A DNA stretch of 11,091 nucleotides from UBA6170 sp034429975 (GTDB taxonomy: Bacteria; Chloroflexota; Anaerolineae; Anaerolineales; Anaerolineaceae): positions 1 to 11,091 of the forward strand of contig DAOUFM010000175.1 of the NCBI GenBank assembly GCA_034429975.1, read 5' to 3'. The notes beneath the pieces are model-generated. The model searched no databases, was not told the origin of the DNA, and saw only the letters and a program-made list of their open reading frames with translations. Position numbers and translations under genes: made by a program. Below are positions 1 to 7,151 of this stretch, piece after piece. The stretch's first letter is position 1. The number at the start of each line of letters is the position of its first letter.

Positions 1-520
1 CGCGGGACGTGCCCAGGTGCAGCGTCGTGCCCAGGATTTCCTCGAACGCAGCTTCCAATTCGATGCGATCATCGCCAGTACACTGCAGCGTGCCAACGCG
101 ACCGCCCGGATCATCGCAGCAGCTTTGCAAGTGCCGGTAGAAGATGAACCGGATTGGATGGAAGTAGACAATGGCTTATTAGTGGGGCTACCATTTGAAG
201 TCGCCCGGGAACGCTACCCCAAACCAGCTATGCGCAATCCATATACACCCATAGCCGGCAATGGAGAAAGTGCCTGGGATATTTTTACGCGCGCAACACT
301 CGCCGTGCAGAACCTCGTACGCCGCGGACCGGGCTCATATCTGGTGGTAGCGCATGGCGGCATTCTCAATTTTGCATTAAATGCAATGATGGGGATCCAG
401 CCATCTGTCAACGAGCAGGGATTTGACTTTTTATTCAAAGACACCGGCTATGCCCGTTTGAAATATTACCCCGACCAACATCGCTGGTGGTTACTTGAAT
501 TTGTCCCAGGGGAAGAGTAG
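1..520 (+). CDS. Histidine phosphatase family protein (phosphoglycerate mutase-like), 5' end missing
   Basis: The reading frame is open from base 2, so the gene begins upstream of the window; 172 codons and a TAG stop are visible. Family members remove or transfer phosphate through a phospho-histidine. The N-terminal RHG motif with the nucleophilic His must lie outside the window. What can be seen is the following block with the pattern S-x-L-x-R-A-x-x-T-A (visible residues about 26-35), an acidic E-V-D-N-G-x-x-x-G-L stretch near residues 54-63, and the second catalytic His in VVAHGGILNF (His at about residue 118). A GTG at base 17 lies inside the domain and is not a credible start. The substrate cannot be told from this part: cobalamin-type alpha-ribazole phosphate, phosphoglycerate or another phosphoester are all open. 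Its DNA is much richer in G+C than the downstream genes, and it is probably unrelated to the glycan locus. Confidence 0.85.
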   Translation, partial: AGRAQVQRRAQDFLERSFQFDAIIASTLQRANATARIIAAALQVPVEDEPDWMEVDNGLLVGLPFEVARERYPKPAMRNPYTPIAGNGESAWDIFTRATLAVQNLVRRGPGSYLVVAHGGILNFALNAMMGIQPSVNEQGFDFLFKDTGYARLKYYPDQHRWWLLEFVPGEE

Positions 521-547
521 CTGGTATAAATTTCAGAATAGACTTTA

Positions 548-576
548 TTTACTTGAAAAAGTTTACCTGTTAAAAT
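548..576 (+). promoter_or_regulatory. Possible sigma-70-type promoter for the GT-C gene
   Basis: TTTACT (548-553) and TAAAAT (571-576) are separated by 17 bases. They match the -35 consensus at four of six positions and the -10 consensus at five of six. Transcription would begin near 583, giving a leader of about 65 bases before the ATG at 648. The sequence is AT-rich, so chance matches are likely. The stronger-looking TTGAAA at 553 is only 12 bases from the -10 and does not fit. Confidence 0.3.
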
Positions 577-580
577 GAAT

Positions 581-600
581 TTCAAGAGAATCATCTTGAA
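581..600. repeat. Perfect 7-base inverted repeat, operator-like
   Basis: TTCAAGA (581-587) and TCTTGAA (594-600) form a perfect inverted repeat with a 6-base spacer. It sits at the predicted transcription start of the following gene. The core hexamer TTCAAG also occurs at 622-627 and, inverted, at 552-557. The dyad could bind a dimeric regulator. The arms are short and lack G+C, and no T-run follows, so it is unlikely to be a terminator. Confidence 0.35.
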
Positions 601-647
601 GTGATCATAACAAAAAGCAGTTTCAAGAGTTAAAACCTTCTTCAATT

Positions 648-3221
648 ATGCGTATCGAGAAATTATATAAGATTTTTTCACTCATCACGATTATAGAGAG
701 CCTGGGTGTAATGCTCTGGTTATCCATGCTTCCTATCGACCCCAAGAATGTCATTTTTCTCGGTTTTTCTAAATGGCGTCTATTTTTTATTGGTCTTCCA
801 GTTTTGGGAATTTGTATTCTCGTCTTTACGTTAATTCTCAATCGAAAAGAAAGTAAGTTTCATCTTCTCTTTTTTCAATTCCTGGAAAACAGTCGCTTTC
901 AGTATTTTTGTTTCCTGGCAGGCTGGACAGCTTGGACTGTCCTCATCATTCTTTCATTAAATAACAAAATGGTTGCAGTGTTTCAAAGATTTCTTCCTAT
1001 CAGTCTCTGGGCTGGCGTAATTCCCCTGCAATGGCTTCTTTTAACAAAAATAACTCAACCCGGTTATGGCGCTCAAAAGCGGAAATGGATCGTAACCGGT
1101 ATTCGTAAGTTCTGGAAACCGGCTTTGTTCACGTTGGGCGTATTAATTGCCTTCTATATTTCATCCGCGATTCTTTATCCAACCCATACTTCTGAGGATT
1201 TTTGGTGGGAAATCGGAATCCCTATTTTAGTTTGGCAAATCATATTTAGTCTTTTAATCGGAGTTATTTACCATTTTTTGAAAGACCGTATTGAACAACT
1301 CTTGGGGAGGAGAAAAGACCTTGTTATTTTTCTCCTGCTTTTTCTCGTATTCGGATTTGTCTGGGGTTCTCACAAAATTACACCGAGTTACTTTAATCCC
1401 GGACCATTTCCTCCCAATCAGGTTTATTATCCTGCTTATGATGCCGAGAAATTCGATCTTCAGGGACAATCATCCTTAATAGGTTTTGGATTAAATAACG
1501 GAAAGCCTCTGGACCGCCCATTTTACCCCATGTTTTTGGCAATCCTTCACCTTTTTAGCGGACAGGATTATACCGGTAATATGCATCTGCAAGCATTTCT
1601 TTTTGCAGTTTTACCGGCTCTTATCTACTTGATCTGTGCGGAGTTGAATGAGAGAACCTGGGGGATCACCTCAGCGATTGCGATAGGTTTTTGGGGTTTC
1701 AACGTTATCAGCAGCAATGATTTAATCACCACTTCCACACCCATTCAGATGCTGACCGATTTCCCCCTGGCTATTATTCTCAGTCTGGTTTTATTATTCA
1801 CGATTCGATGGCTAAAGGATAGTTCTCACTCTACCAAATACGCTTTATTGGTGGGAGCGTCACTATCATTAGCAGCTTATGTACGCTATAGCGCTTTGAG
1901 TTTGCTCCCCCTATGGTTATTCATAGCATTAATAAAATATCGCCGGCAATTTCGAAAAGGTCTGGGCATAGCTGCCGTCATTTTATTGGGATTTCTGTTA
2001 TTTACTTTACCCTGGTATGCCAGAAATATGGTCAGTGGGCAAAATGCTTCTCTTCCATTTTCAAATAAAGTTCTTTTTGTGATCAACACTCGCTACCAAC
2101 CTAAAGAAAAGGAATTGCCCGATAATAAAATTAATGAAAAAAACGGTAAAAAGCAACCAGCGCCGAGTAACGATAATTCAAGTTGGGGCCTTGAAAATTT
2201 AAGTGGTTCAGAAAACGGCGATTTCGGAAATAATCAATTTTTGGAAGAATTATCCACTGAAGAAAAAAAATCCAGTGGAAGGAACGACCTGACCAAACCT
2301 TTCTTGAATTGGTTCTCGGCTCACTTTGTTCACAACGTCATGAGTTCCATATTAATTTTGCCAACAACAATCAACATCACTTCCCTACGAGACACACTCA
2401 TGGCTACCGGATCAGTTTGGCAGAAAAATTGGAGCGGAACTCTCCCATTGTCTGGGCTGATCCTTTTGATGATTCAGTTTCTAATTCTGATCATCGGGCT
2501 GATCTGGTTATTCAGGAAGAATTTTTACCCAGCCTTGAGTATTATTTTTTTATTTTTCGGAATCCATTTATCCAATTCATTTGGAAGAACCTCTGGTGGT
2601 CGATATGTCATTCCGATTATTTGGGTGATACTATTAGTTTATTTCGCTGGTTTTTTTAAAGTCCTCAATTTCTCAGAAACGCCTGAAAAGTCTACAGAAA
2701 AGTCAACGTCCATTCCAGCTAAAAACCGGATAATGTGGGCAGTAATCATTAGTATTATTTTAATCGCCGGATCCATTCCAATTCTGTTTGAAAGAATAAC
2801 ATATTCGGTCTTTGCTCATTCTTCTAACCCTCTTTCCTTTCAGGAAATAATTAATAATCCTGAAATGAATTATCGTGATAATGAAAAATCCCAAATGGAA
2901 GCGTGGATGCAGAATAAAAAATCGAGAAAATTACATGGTTATGTTTTTTATCCTATTACAAGAGAGGCTTCAGAACTGAAAAATTTGAACTTAGATACAC
3001 CGCTTCCAGTAGTTCAATTTACCTTAATTCAAGAAACTGATATCATCTCGGTGTATTTTCCTTTCAAAGAAACAATTGACCTGGAAAATCAGGATGAAGT
3101 TTATATTTTAGGTTGTAAATCCTCAAAAATTTATTTTGCTAAAGACATTTTTGTTTTGAGGGAGGGAAAATTTACTCATTATCATTCAGATTATGTTCCA
3201 AAAATGTGCAATTTTCAATAA
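648..3221 (+). CDS. Polytopic membrane glycosyltransferase-like protein (GT-C fold, GT39/ArnT-like)
   Basis: This 857-residue protein has roughly 15-18 hydrophobic segments, including clear ones near residues 44-65, 157-176, 188-210, 223-240, 398-428, 437-455, 600-622, 627-645, 652-672 and 695-714. GT-C enzymes move a sugar from a polyprenyl-phosphate donor onto a lipid, glycan or protein on the outer face of the membrane. Supporting signs are an acidic residue in a loop after a membrane span (PAYDAEKFD, Asp265 the likely catalytic acid), the following K-P-L-D-R-P-F-Y-P block (286-294), and a late G-G-R-Y-V-I-P motif (650-656). The first 240 residues add extra membrane spans before the GT-C-like core. 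Residues 484-550 form a hydrophilic Asn/Ser/Lys/Glu-rich insert, and a soluble tail of about 140 residues follows the last span. The ATG at 648 has only a weak ribosome site (AAGAG at 625-629). It could instead be a glycan ligase or an uncharacterised relative. Donor and acceptor are unknown. Confidence 0.65.
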   Translation: MRIEKLYKIFSLITIIESLGVMLWLSMLPIDPKNVIFLGFSKWRLFFIGLPVLGICILVFTLILNRKESKFHLLFFQFLENSRFQYFCFLAGWTAWTVLIILSLNNKMVAVFQRFLPISLWAGVIPLQWLLLTKITQPGYGAQKRKWIVTGIRKFWKPALFTLGVLIAFYISSAILYPTHTSEDFWWEIGIPILVWQIIFSLLIGVIYHFLKDRIEQLLGRRKDLVIFLLLFLVFGFVWGSHKITPSYFNPGPFPPNQVYYPAYDAEKFDLQGQSSLIGFGLNNGKPLDRPFYPMFLAILHLFSGQDYTGNMHLQAFLFAVLPALIYLICAELNERTWGITSAIAIGFWGFNVISSNDLITTSTPIQMLTDFPLAIILSLVLLFTIRWLKDSSHSTKYALLVGASLSLAAYVRYSALSLLPLWLFIALIKYRRQFRKGLGIAAVILLGFLLFTLPWYARNMVSGQNASLPFSNKVLFVINTRYQPKEKELPDNKINEKNGKKQPAPSNDNSSWGLENLSGSENGDFGNNQFLEELSTEEKKSSGRNDLTKPFLNWFSAHFVHNVMSSILILPTTINITSLRDTLMATGSVWQKNWSGTLPLSGLILLMIQFLILIIGLIWLFRKNFYPALSIIFLFFGIHLSNSFGRTSGGRYVIPIIWVILLVYFAGFFKVLNFSETPEKSTEKSTSIPAKNRIMWAVIISIILIAGSIPILFERITYSVFAHSSNPLSFQEIINNPEMNYRDNEKSQMEAWMQNKKSRKLHGYVFYPITREASELKNLNLDTPLPVVQFTLIQETDIISVYFPFKETIDLENQDEVYILGCKSSKIYFAKDIFVLREGKFTHYHSDYVPKMCNFQ
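2253..2279. repeat. Inverted repeat around an A8 tract inside the GT-C gene
   Basis: TCCACTG (2253-2259) and CAGTGGA (2273-2279) are perfect inverted arms around a 13-base loop that contains eight consecutive A (2263-2270). The element lies in the part of the gene that encodes the hydrophilic insert. The frame is intact here. It may be a chance structure or a slippage-prone site. Confidence 0.4.
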
Positions 3222-3289
3222 TTTTTTTCTGATTGTGAGAATAATTAACAATAAACGGAATCGATAAATTTTTCCAAAATCATCTATAG

Positions 3290-3295
3290 TATAAT
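3290..3295 (+). promoter_or_regulatory. Possible -10 box (TATAAT) upstream of the ABC export genes
   Basis: A perfect TATAAT lies 57 bases before the GTG start of the permease gene. No good -35 sits at 16-18 bases, and the extended TGn element is absent (TAG instead). It is the best candidate for a promoter serving the export genes, in a 131-base gap that otherwise holds only AT-rich sequence and a small hairpin. Confidence 0.3.
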
Positions 3296-3305
3296 TTCCG
3301 ACTAC

Positions 3306-3318
3306 CCGGCTAAGCTGG
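3306..3318 (+). other. Small GC-rich hairpin in the leader of the export operon
   Basis: CCGGC and GCTGG can pair as a 5-base-pair stem (one G-U pair) closed by a TAA loop. It is the only GC-rich patch in an AT-rich gap. A run of six T starts 9 bases after the stem (3327-3332), too far for a standard intrinsic terminator. It may be a weak attenuator, a leader structure or chance. Confidence 0.25.
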
Positions 3319-3341
3319 ATATTAGATTTTTTGTTTTCCAC

Positions 3342-3345
3342 AGGA
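3342..3345 (+). promoter_or_regulatory. Ribosome binding site that sets the GTG start of wzm
   Basis: AGGA ends 7 bases before the GTG at 3353. An ATG two bases earlier (3351) reads directly into a TGA stop, so it cannot start the permease. This leaves the GTG as the most likely start. Confidence 0.5.
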
Positions 3346-3352
3346 TTAAAAT

Positions 3353-4201
3353 GTGATTTCAAACCAAATTGAGCACCCACCTCTGAGTGAAATTGAGATT
3401 GAACCCCCACGTGGCTGGTTCAATCTTCGCTTAAAAGAATTGTGGCAATTTCGTGAACTGCTTTATTTTCTTGTCTGGCGCGATATTAAAGTACGCTACA
3501 AACAAACCTTATTAGGAGCTGCCTGGGTGGTCATTCAGCCCATTGTGACGATGGTAATTTTTAGTATCGTGTTTGGGAAATTAGCCAATCTTCCTTCAGA
3601 CGGTGTCCCTTACCCAATTTTTTCGTATGCAGCACTGTTACCCTGGCAATTATTTTCACGGGCTCTGTCTGATGCTTCATCCAGTCTGGTGAACAACCAA
3701 CAATTCGTTACTAAAATTTATTTTCCCCGATTATTCCTGCCTGCAGCCTCTATTTTGAGTGGTCTAGTTGACTTTTTCATCGCCCTCATTATCCTATTTC
3801 TTTTAATGTGGTATTACCATATTCCGCTCACCATTAAAGTGTTGGTTTTACCCATTCTGATATTATTCACAATATTTACTTCTTTAACAGTAGCCTTGTG
3901 GCTATCATCAATTAATGTCAGATATCGGGATGTCAAATACACCTTGCCATTTATCATGCAAGCCTGGATGTATGCCACACCGGTTGCTTATTCCAGCTCT
4001 TTGATCCCCGAGAAATTCCAACTTCTCTATGGATTAAACCCAATGGCTGGGGTTGTTGATGGTTTTCGTTGGGCTTTATTAGGAAAAGATATGACATTAA
4101 GTCCGCTGATTTGGATTTCGATTTTGGTGATGATAGTTTTATTAATCAGTGGATTGATCTATTTCCAAAGAATGGAACTAACCTTTTCGGATGTTATTTA
4201 A
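3353..4201 (+). CDS. wzm: ABC-2 type polysaccharide export permease
   Basis: This 282-residue inner-membrane protein matches the Wzm/TagG family in length and layout. With its ATPase partner it carries a lipid-linked polysaccharide across the cytoplasmic membrane. The N-terminal soluble part ends in the family hallmark R-D-I-K-V-R-Y-K-Q-T-x-L-G-x-x-W (43-58), followed by about six membrane spans. The Wzm-typical N-V-R-Y-R-D-V (188-194), A-T-P-V (208-211) and L-N-P-M (228-231) follow, and the protein ends in the usual short tail E-L-T-F-S-D-V-I. It starts with GTG. The ATPase gene follows after 8 bases, as expected for an ABC exporter pair. The DNA overlaps no neighbour if the downstream gene starts at 4210. 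Confidence 0.9.
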   Translation: MISNQIEHPPLSEIEIEPPRGWFNLRLKELWQFRELLYFLVWRDIKVRYKQTLLGAAWVVIQPIVTMVIFSIVFGKLANLPSDGVPYPIFSYAALLPWQLFSRALSDASSSLVNNQQFVTKIYFPRLFLPAASILSGLVDFFIALIILFLLMWYYHIPLTIKVLVLPILILFTIFTSLTVALWLSSINVRYRDVKYTLPFIMQAWMYATPVAYSSSLIPEKFQLLYGLNPMAGVVDGFRWALLGKDMTLSPLIWISILVMIVLLISGLIYFQRMELTFSDVI

Positions 4202-4209
4202 AGGGAATT

Positions 4210-5469
4210 ATGAGTAATTTTGCTGTTAGAGCGAATAACCTTTCAAAACAATTTTTGATTCAGAGAAAACAAAATAACGATATGCTAAGGGATCAAATCC
4301 TTGAGTTAGCAAGATCAGGAAAAAATTTTCTTGTAAATAAAAAACAAAAAAAACAAAGAAGAAATACCATCTGGGCATTAAAAGACGTATCTTTCGAAAT
4401 CATGCATGGAGAATCGATTGGGATTATCGGTGCCAATGGTGCCGGAAAAACCACCCTATTAAAAATTTTGGCTAGAGTGACTGCTCCAACAGAAGGAAAA
4501 ATTCGCCTCCGCGGTAGGATAGGTTCACTTCTCGAGGTTGGGACAGGATTCCACTCCGAGCTAACCGGCCGGGAAAATGTTTACCTCAACGGTGCCATTT
4601 TAGGCATGCATAAAAATGAGATTGATCATAAATTTGATGAGATTGTAGATTTTTCCGGGGTTGAAAACTTCATTGATACCCCGGTGAAACGCTATTCCAC
4701 CGGCATGCGGATGCGCCTGGCGTTCTCAGTCGCTGCGCATCTGGATTCTGAGATCTTATTAATTGACGAAGTTCTGGCGGTTGGAGACCTTGCTTTTCAA
4801 ACCAAAAGTTTAAGCAAGATGGAATCTGTAGCCAGAGATGGCCGCACGGTGTTGTTCGTCAGCCATAACCTGGCTGCAGTAAAGGCTTTTTGTAATAACT
4901 CCATGCTGTTAGAAAATGGAATACTAACATATATGGGAGATACCGAGAAAGCCATCCAAATGTACGTTGAGAAAGGTATAACATTAGATTCATCAATAGA
5001 AGTTGAGGTCAATCACGCATTAAATGCTCAAATCCTTAAATGCTATCTGTGTGATAAAAATGGAGAACCGGCAAGTTCTTTTCCTCACTCAAATCAGATC
5101 TATATACGGTTGAAAATCCATCAAAAGGAAAATTTGTATAAACCACATCTCCTAATCAGGGTTTTGAGCACAAATTTTGATCCGATTTTTGTCTCCCGAG
5201 ATTTCGAAGAAACCGGAGAATTTCACCTTCCATCCGAAGCAGGCACCTACGAATTTCAGGCGGCCATCCCAGCCAATTTTCTTTCGCCGGGAAAATATTA
5301 TCTGGAAGCCGAGATAGCCGGCCAAAGAAAAATGAGTCGATCACGTACCTTTTATCGTCTTGATCAACCTGTTGAATTTGATGTTTACGACAATGGCAGC
5401 TTATTATCTCAATTCAATCTCCCTTGGAATGGCTGGGTCCATGCGGATGTTAAATGGCAAAGGTTATAG
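4210..5469 (+). CDS. wzt: Polysaccharide ABC exporter ATPase with C-terminal glycan-recognition-like domain
   Basis: The ATPase half of the Wzm/Wzt exporter, 419 residues. The nucleotide-binding domain covers about residues 1-255. It shows Walker A GANGAGKTT (74-82), the family block E-V-G-T-G-F-H-x-E-L-T-G-R-E-N (109-123), the signature YSTGMRMRLAFS (162-173), Walker B ILLIDE (182-187) and the switch His219. Residues 265-419 are a beta-rich extension of the kind that in Wzt proteins (Wzt_C family) recognises the modified end of the finished polysaccharide. That points to a terminally modified glycan as cargo. The frame is open upstream to 4069, but the ATG at 4210 is chosen because AAGGGA precedes it closely and the family begins here. 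A start at 4069 would overlap the permease by 133 bases with no family-like sequence. An insertion-like Lys/Gln-rich stretch lies at 39-52. Confidence 0.92.
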   Translation: MSNFAVRANNLSKQFLIQRKQNNDMLRDQILELARSGKNFLVNKKQKKQRRNTIWALKDVSFEIMHGESIGIIGANGAGKTTLLKILARVTAPTEGKIRLRGRIGSLLEVGTGFHSELTGRENVYLNGAILGMHKNEIDHKFDEIVDFSGVENFIDTPVKRYSTGMRMRLAFSVAAHLDSEILLIDEVLAVGDLAFQTKSLSKMESVARDGRTVLFVSHNLAAVKAFCNNSMLLENGILTYMGDTEKAIQMYVEKGITLDSSIEVEVNHALNAQILKCYLCDKNGEPASSFPHSNQIYIRLKIHQKENLYKPHLLIRVLSTNFDPIFVSRDFEETGEFHLPSEAGTYEFQAAIPANFLSPGKYYLEAEIAGQRKMSRSRTFYRLDQPVEFDVYDNGSLLSQFNLPWNGWVHADVKWQRL

Positions 5470-5472
5470 AGC

Positions 5473-6216
5473 ATGAACGAAGATTTTTCTAACAATGAAA
5501 TTGGGATACTTTATATCGCCACTGGAAAAAAATATATTAAAGCAGCGGTGAATTCTGCCAAATCGGTGCTTAGATTCTGTCCGCAAATACCCACGCATCT
5601 ATTTGCAAACTGGAAAGAATGCGGCTTTAATTTCGAAAAATCCCCATATCCTTTTGCCTCGGTCGATGTGGTTGCTAATCCTCACAGGCGCTCGAAAATT
5701 GACTATCTGACCTCTACTCCTTTTGAACGCACCTTATATTTGGATACTGATACCGCAGTAAATACGGATGTTCAAGACCTTTTTCGAATTTTAGACCGCT
5801 TTGATGTGGCTTTATGCCATGCCCATCGCAGGAATGAATTTGTGCGCACCCGTAATTGGCGCTTAGATCTCCCGAATGCTTTCCCTCAATACAATTCGGG
5901 TGTTTTTCTTTTTCGTAAGATGCCTGAAGTAATCCTGTTCTTAGAATCCTGGAAAGAATCATTTAAAGAAGCTGGCTTTCCACAAGATCAGGTGACCTTG
6001 AGAGAATTGTTATGGTCAAGCGACCTCCGTCTCGCCACCTTACCACCCGAATATAATGTGCGTTTTATGAAATACACGTTCCTTTGGAATAAAAGTGAAG
6101 CGACTCCTAAAATTTACCATTTAAGAAGATTTCACGACGGGCGGCTATGGTTTTTCAAAGCCTGGGGGAAGAAACTTCTTCGCCCGTTAGTAAAAAAACT
6201 TAATAAACGGAAATAA
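5473..6216 (+). CDS. DxD-motif glycosyltransferase (GT-A fold, nucleotide-diphospho-sugar transferase-like)
   Basis: This soluble 247-residue protein has the marks of a GT-A glycosyltransferase. It begins with the strand I-G-I-L-Y-I-A-T-G (9-18) and a Y-x-x-A-A-x-x-S-A-K-S-V helix. The metal-binding motif YLDTDT (89-94; Asp91 and Asp93) follows, then N-S-G-V-F-L-F (141-147), Q-D-Q (171-173) and a late I-Y-H-L-R (214-218) that probably supplies the distal His. The pattern resembles GT8-like and GT77-like nucleotide-sugar transferases, and I cannot choose between them. No membrane span is seen, so it likely acts on the cytoplasmic side before export, with an unknown nucleotide-sugar. It starts 3 bases after the wzt stop, with AAAGG (5459-5463) inside the end of wzt as ribosome site, so translation is probably coupled. 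The C-terminal basic tail (KKLLRPLVKKLNKRK) may aid membrane contact. Confidence 0.8.
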   Translation: MNEDFSNNEIGILYIATGKKYIKAAVNSAKSVLRFCPQIPTHLFANWKECGFNFEKSPYPFASVDVVANPHRRSKIDYLTSTPFERTLYLDTDTAVNTDVQDLFRILDRFDVALCHAHRRNEFVRTRNWRLDLPNAFPQYNSGVFLFRKMPEVILFLESWKESFKEAGFPQDQVTLRELLWSSDLRLATLPPEYNVRFMKYTFLWNKSEATPKIYHLRRFHDGRLWFFKAWGKKLLRPLVKKLNKRK

Positions 6217-6222
6217 TAAAAA

Positions 6223-7122
6223 GTGGTCAATAACAACCAATTACCTAATTTTTTTATATTAGGGGCGGCAAAATCTGGAACCACTTCCCTGTTTAATATT
6301 CTGGCTAATCACTATCAGGTTTATGGTTCTCCAGTAAAAGAAACTGGTTTTTTTAGTAATGATGATAAATTCGTACATGGACTTGAATGGTATCAAGAAA
6401 CTTTTTTTAAGAACTCCGAAAAGTATCCCGCCCGAATGGAAGCAACTCCGGTATATTTAACCTGGAGTGAAAAAACTGCACCCCGCATTCGAGCAGCATA
6501 TCCGAACCAAATGTTAAAATTTGCACTTATCTTTCGTGATCCCATTTCAAGGGCTTATTCCCATTACTGGCACCGGGTTCGATTAGGTCAGGAAAACTTA
6601 ACATTCACTGATGCCATCCAGGCTGAAAATCATCGAATTTCTGAAAATTTTCCAGAATTGTTCAGAACAGGCAATGGAAAATATGGCTACTTGAGAGCCA
6701 GTTGTTATGCCAGTCGTTTGAAACCATTTTTAGAAAATTTTAGTAAAAATCAATTTTTCTTTTTACTTCAGGAAGATTTACACCCTGAAAATTTTGAAAA
6801 TAGGATAAGCGCATTGCTTGATTTTTTGGAAATCAATCCTAATGAAAAGTTAGAACTTCAAAAAGCAAACGCCGCTACAAAAAAAGCAGAAAAATGGTTT
6901 ATCAGGTTTTATTGGAAAGCTAAACAAACATTTTTAAGCAATCTTTATCGAAAAACAATCAACCCTGGGGCTAGAAAGAAGATTCATTCTTTGCTATTTC
7001 CTGAGGTCCAGTATCCAAAACTAGACGAAGAAATTGCCAGAGAATTAAAAACAAAATTTAAAGATGAAGTTAAAGAGTTGGAGGTTATAATAAACCGAGA
7101 CTTATCTGGCTGGCTGCCTTAA
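6223..7122 (+). CDS. PAPS-dependent sulfotransferase
   Basis: This 299-residue protein is a cytosolic-type sulfotransferase that would move sulfate from 3'-phosphoadenylyl sulfate to a hydroxyl or amine. The 5'-phosphosulfate-binding loop is G-A-A-K-S-G-T-T-S-L (14-23). The 3'-phosphate-binding motif is R-D-P-I-S-R-A-Y-S-H-Y (105-115). The short V-K-E-T-G-F-F (38-44) fits the P-K-E-x-x-F-F element seen in heparan-type and glycan-directed bacterial sulfotransferases. G-Y-L-R-A-S-C-Y-A (155-163) fits the acceptor-side segment. Length is normal and no signal peptide is seen. The likely acceptor is the glycan made by the neighbouring enzymes, by context only. It starts with GTG 6 bases after the previous stop, with a poor ribosome site, which suggests coupled translation. 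No PAPS-synthesis genes lie in the window. Confidence 0.87.
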   Translation: MVNNNQLPNFFILGAAKSGTTSLFNILANHYQVYGSPVKETGFFSNDDKFVHGLEWYQETFFKNSEKYPARMEATPVYLTWSEKTAPRIRAAYPNQMLKFALIFRDPISRAYSHYWHRVRLGQENLTFTDAIQAENHRISENFPELFRTGNGKYGYLRASCYASRLKPFLENFSKNQFFFLLQEDLHPENFENRISALLDFLEINPNEKLELQKANAATKKAEKWFIRFYWKAKQTFLSNLYRKTINPGARKKIHSLLFPEVQYPKLDEEIARELKTKFKDEVKELEVIINRDLSGWLP

Positions 7123-7151
7123 AAAATCACAAATTATGTTGGTATGAAAAA

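Noticed and set aside
2309..2659. 116-codon open frame on the plus strand
   Set aside because: It lies wholly within the GT-C gene in another frame and has no recognisable domain; it is a shadow frame.
3306..3332. Hairpin plus T-run before wzm as an intrinsic terminator of the GT-C gene
   Set aside because: The T-run begins 9 bases after a stem of only five pairs, which does not fit an intrinsic terminator.
4069..4209. N-terminal extension of wzt by 47 residues
   Set aside because: It overlaps the permease gene, has no family-like sequence, and an ATG with a ribosome site lies at 4210 where Wzt proteins normally begin.
7086..7091. TATAAT near the end of the sulfotransferase gene as a promoter for the importer
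   Set aside because: No acceptable -35 lies 16-18 bases upstream, it is inside coding sequence, and such hexamers are common in AT-rich DNA. An internal promoter is not excluded.
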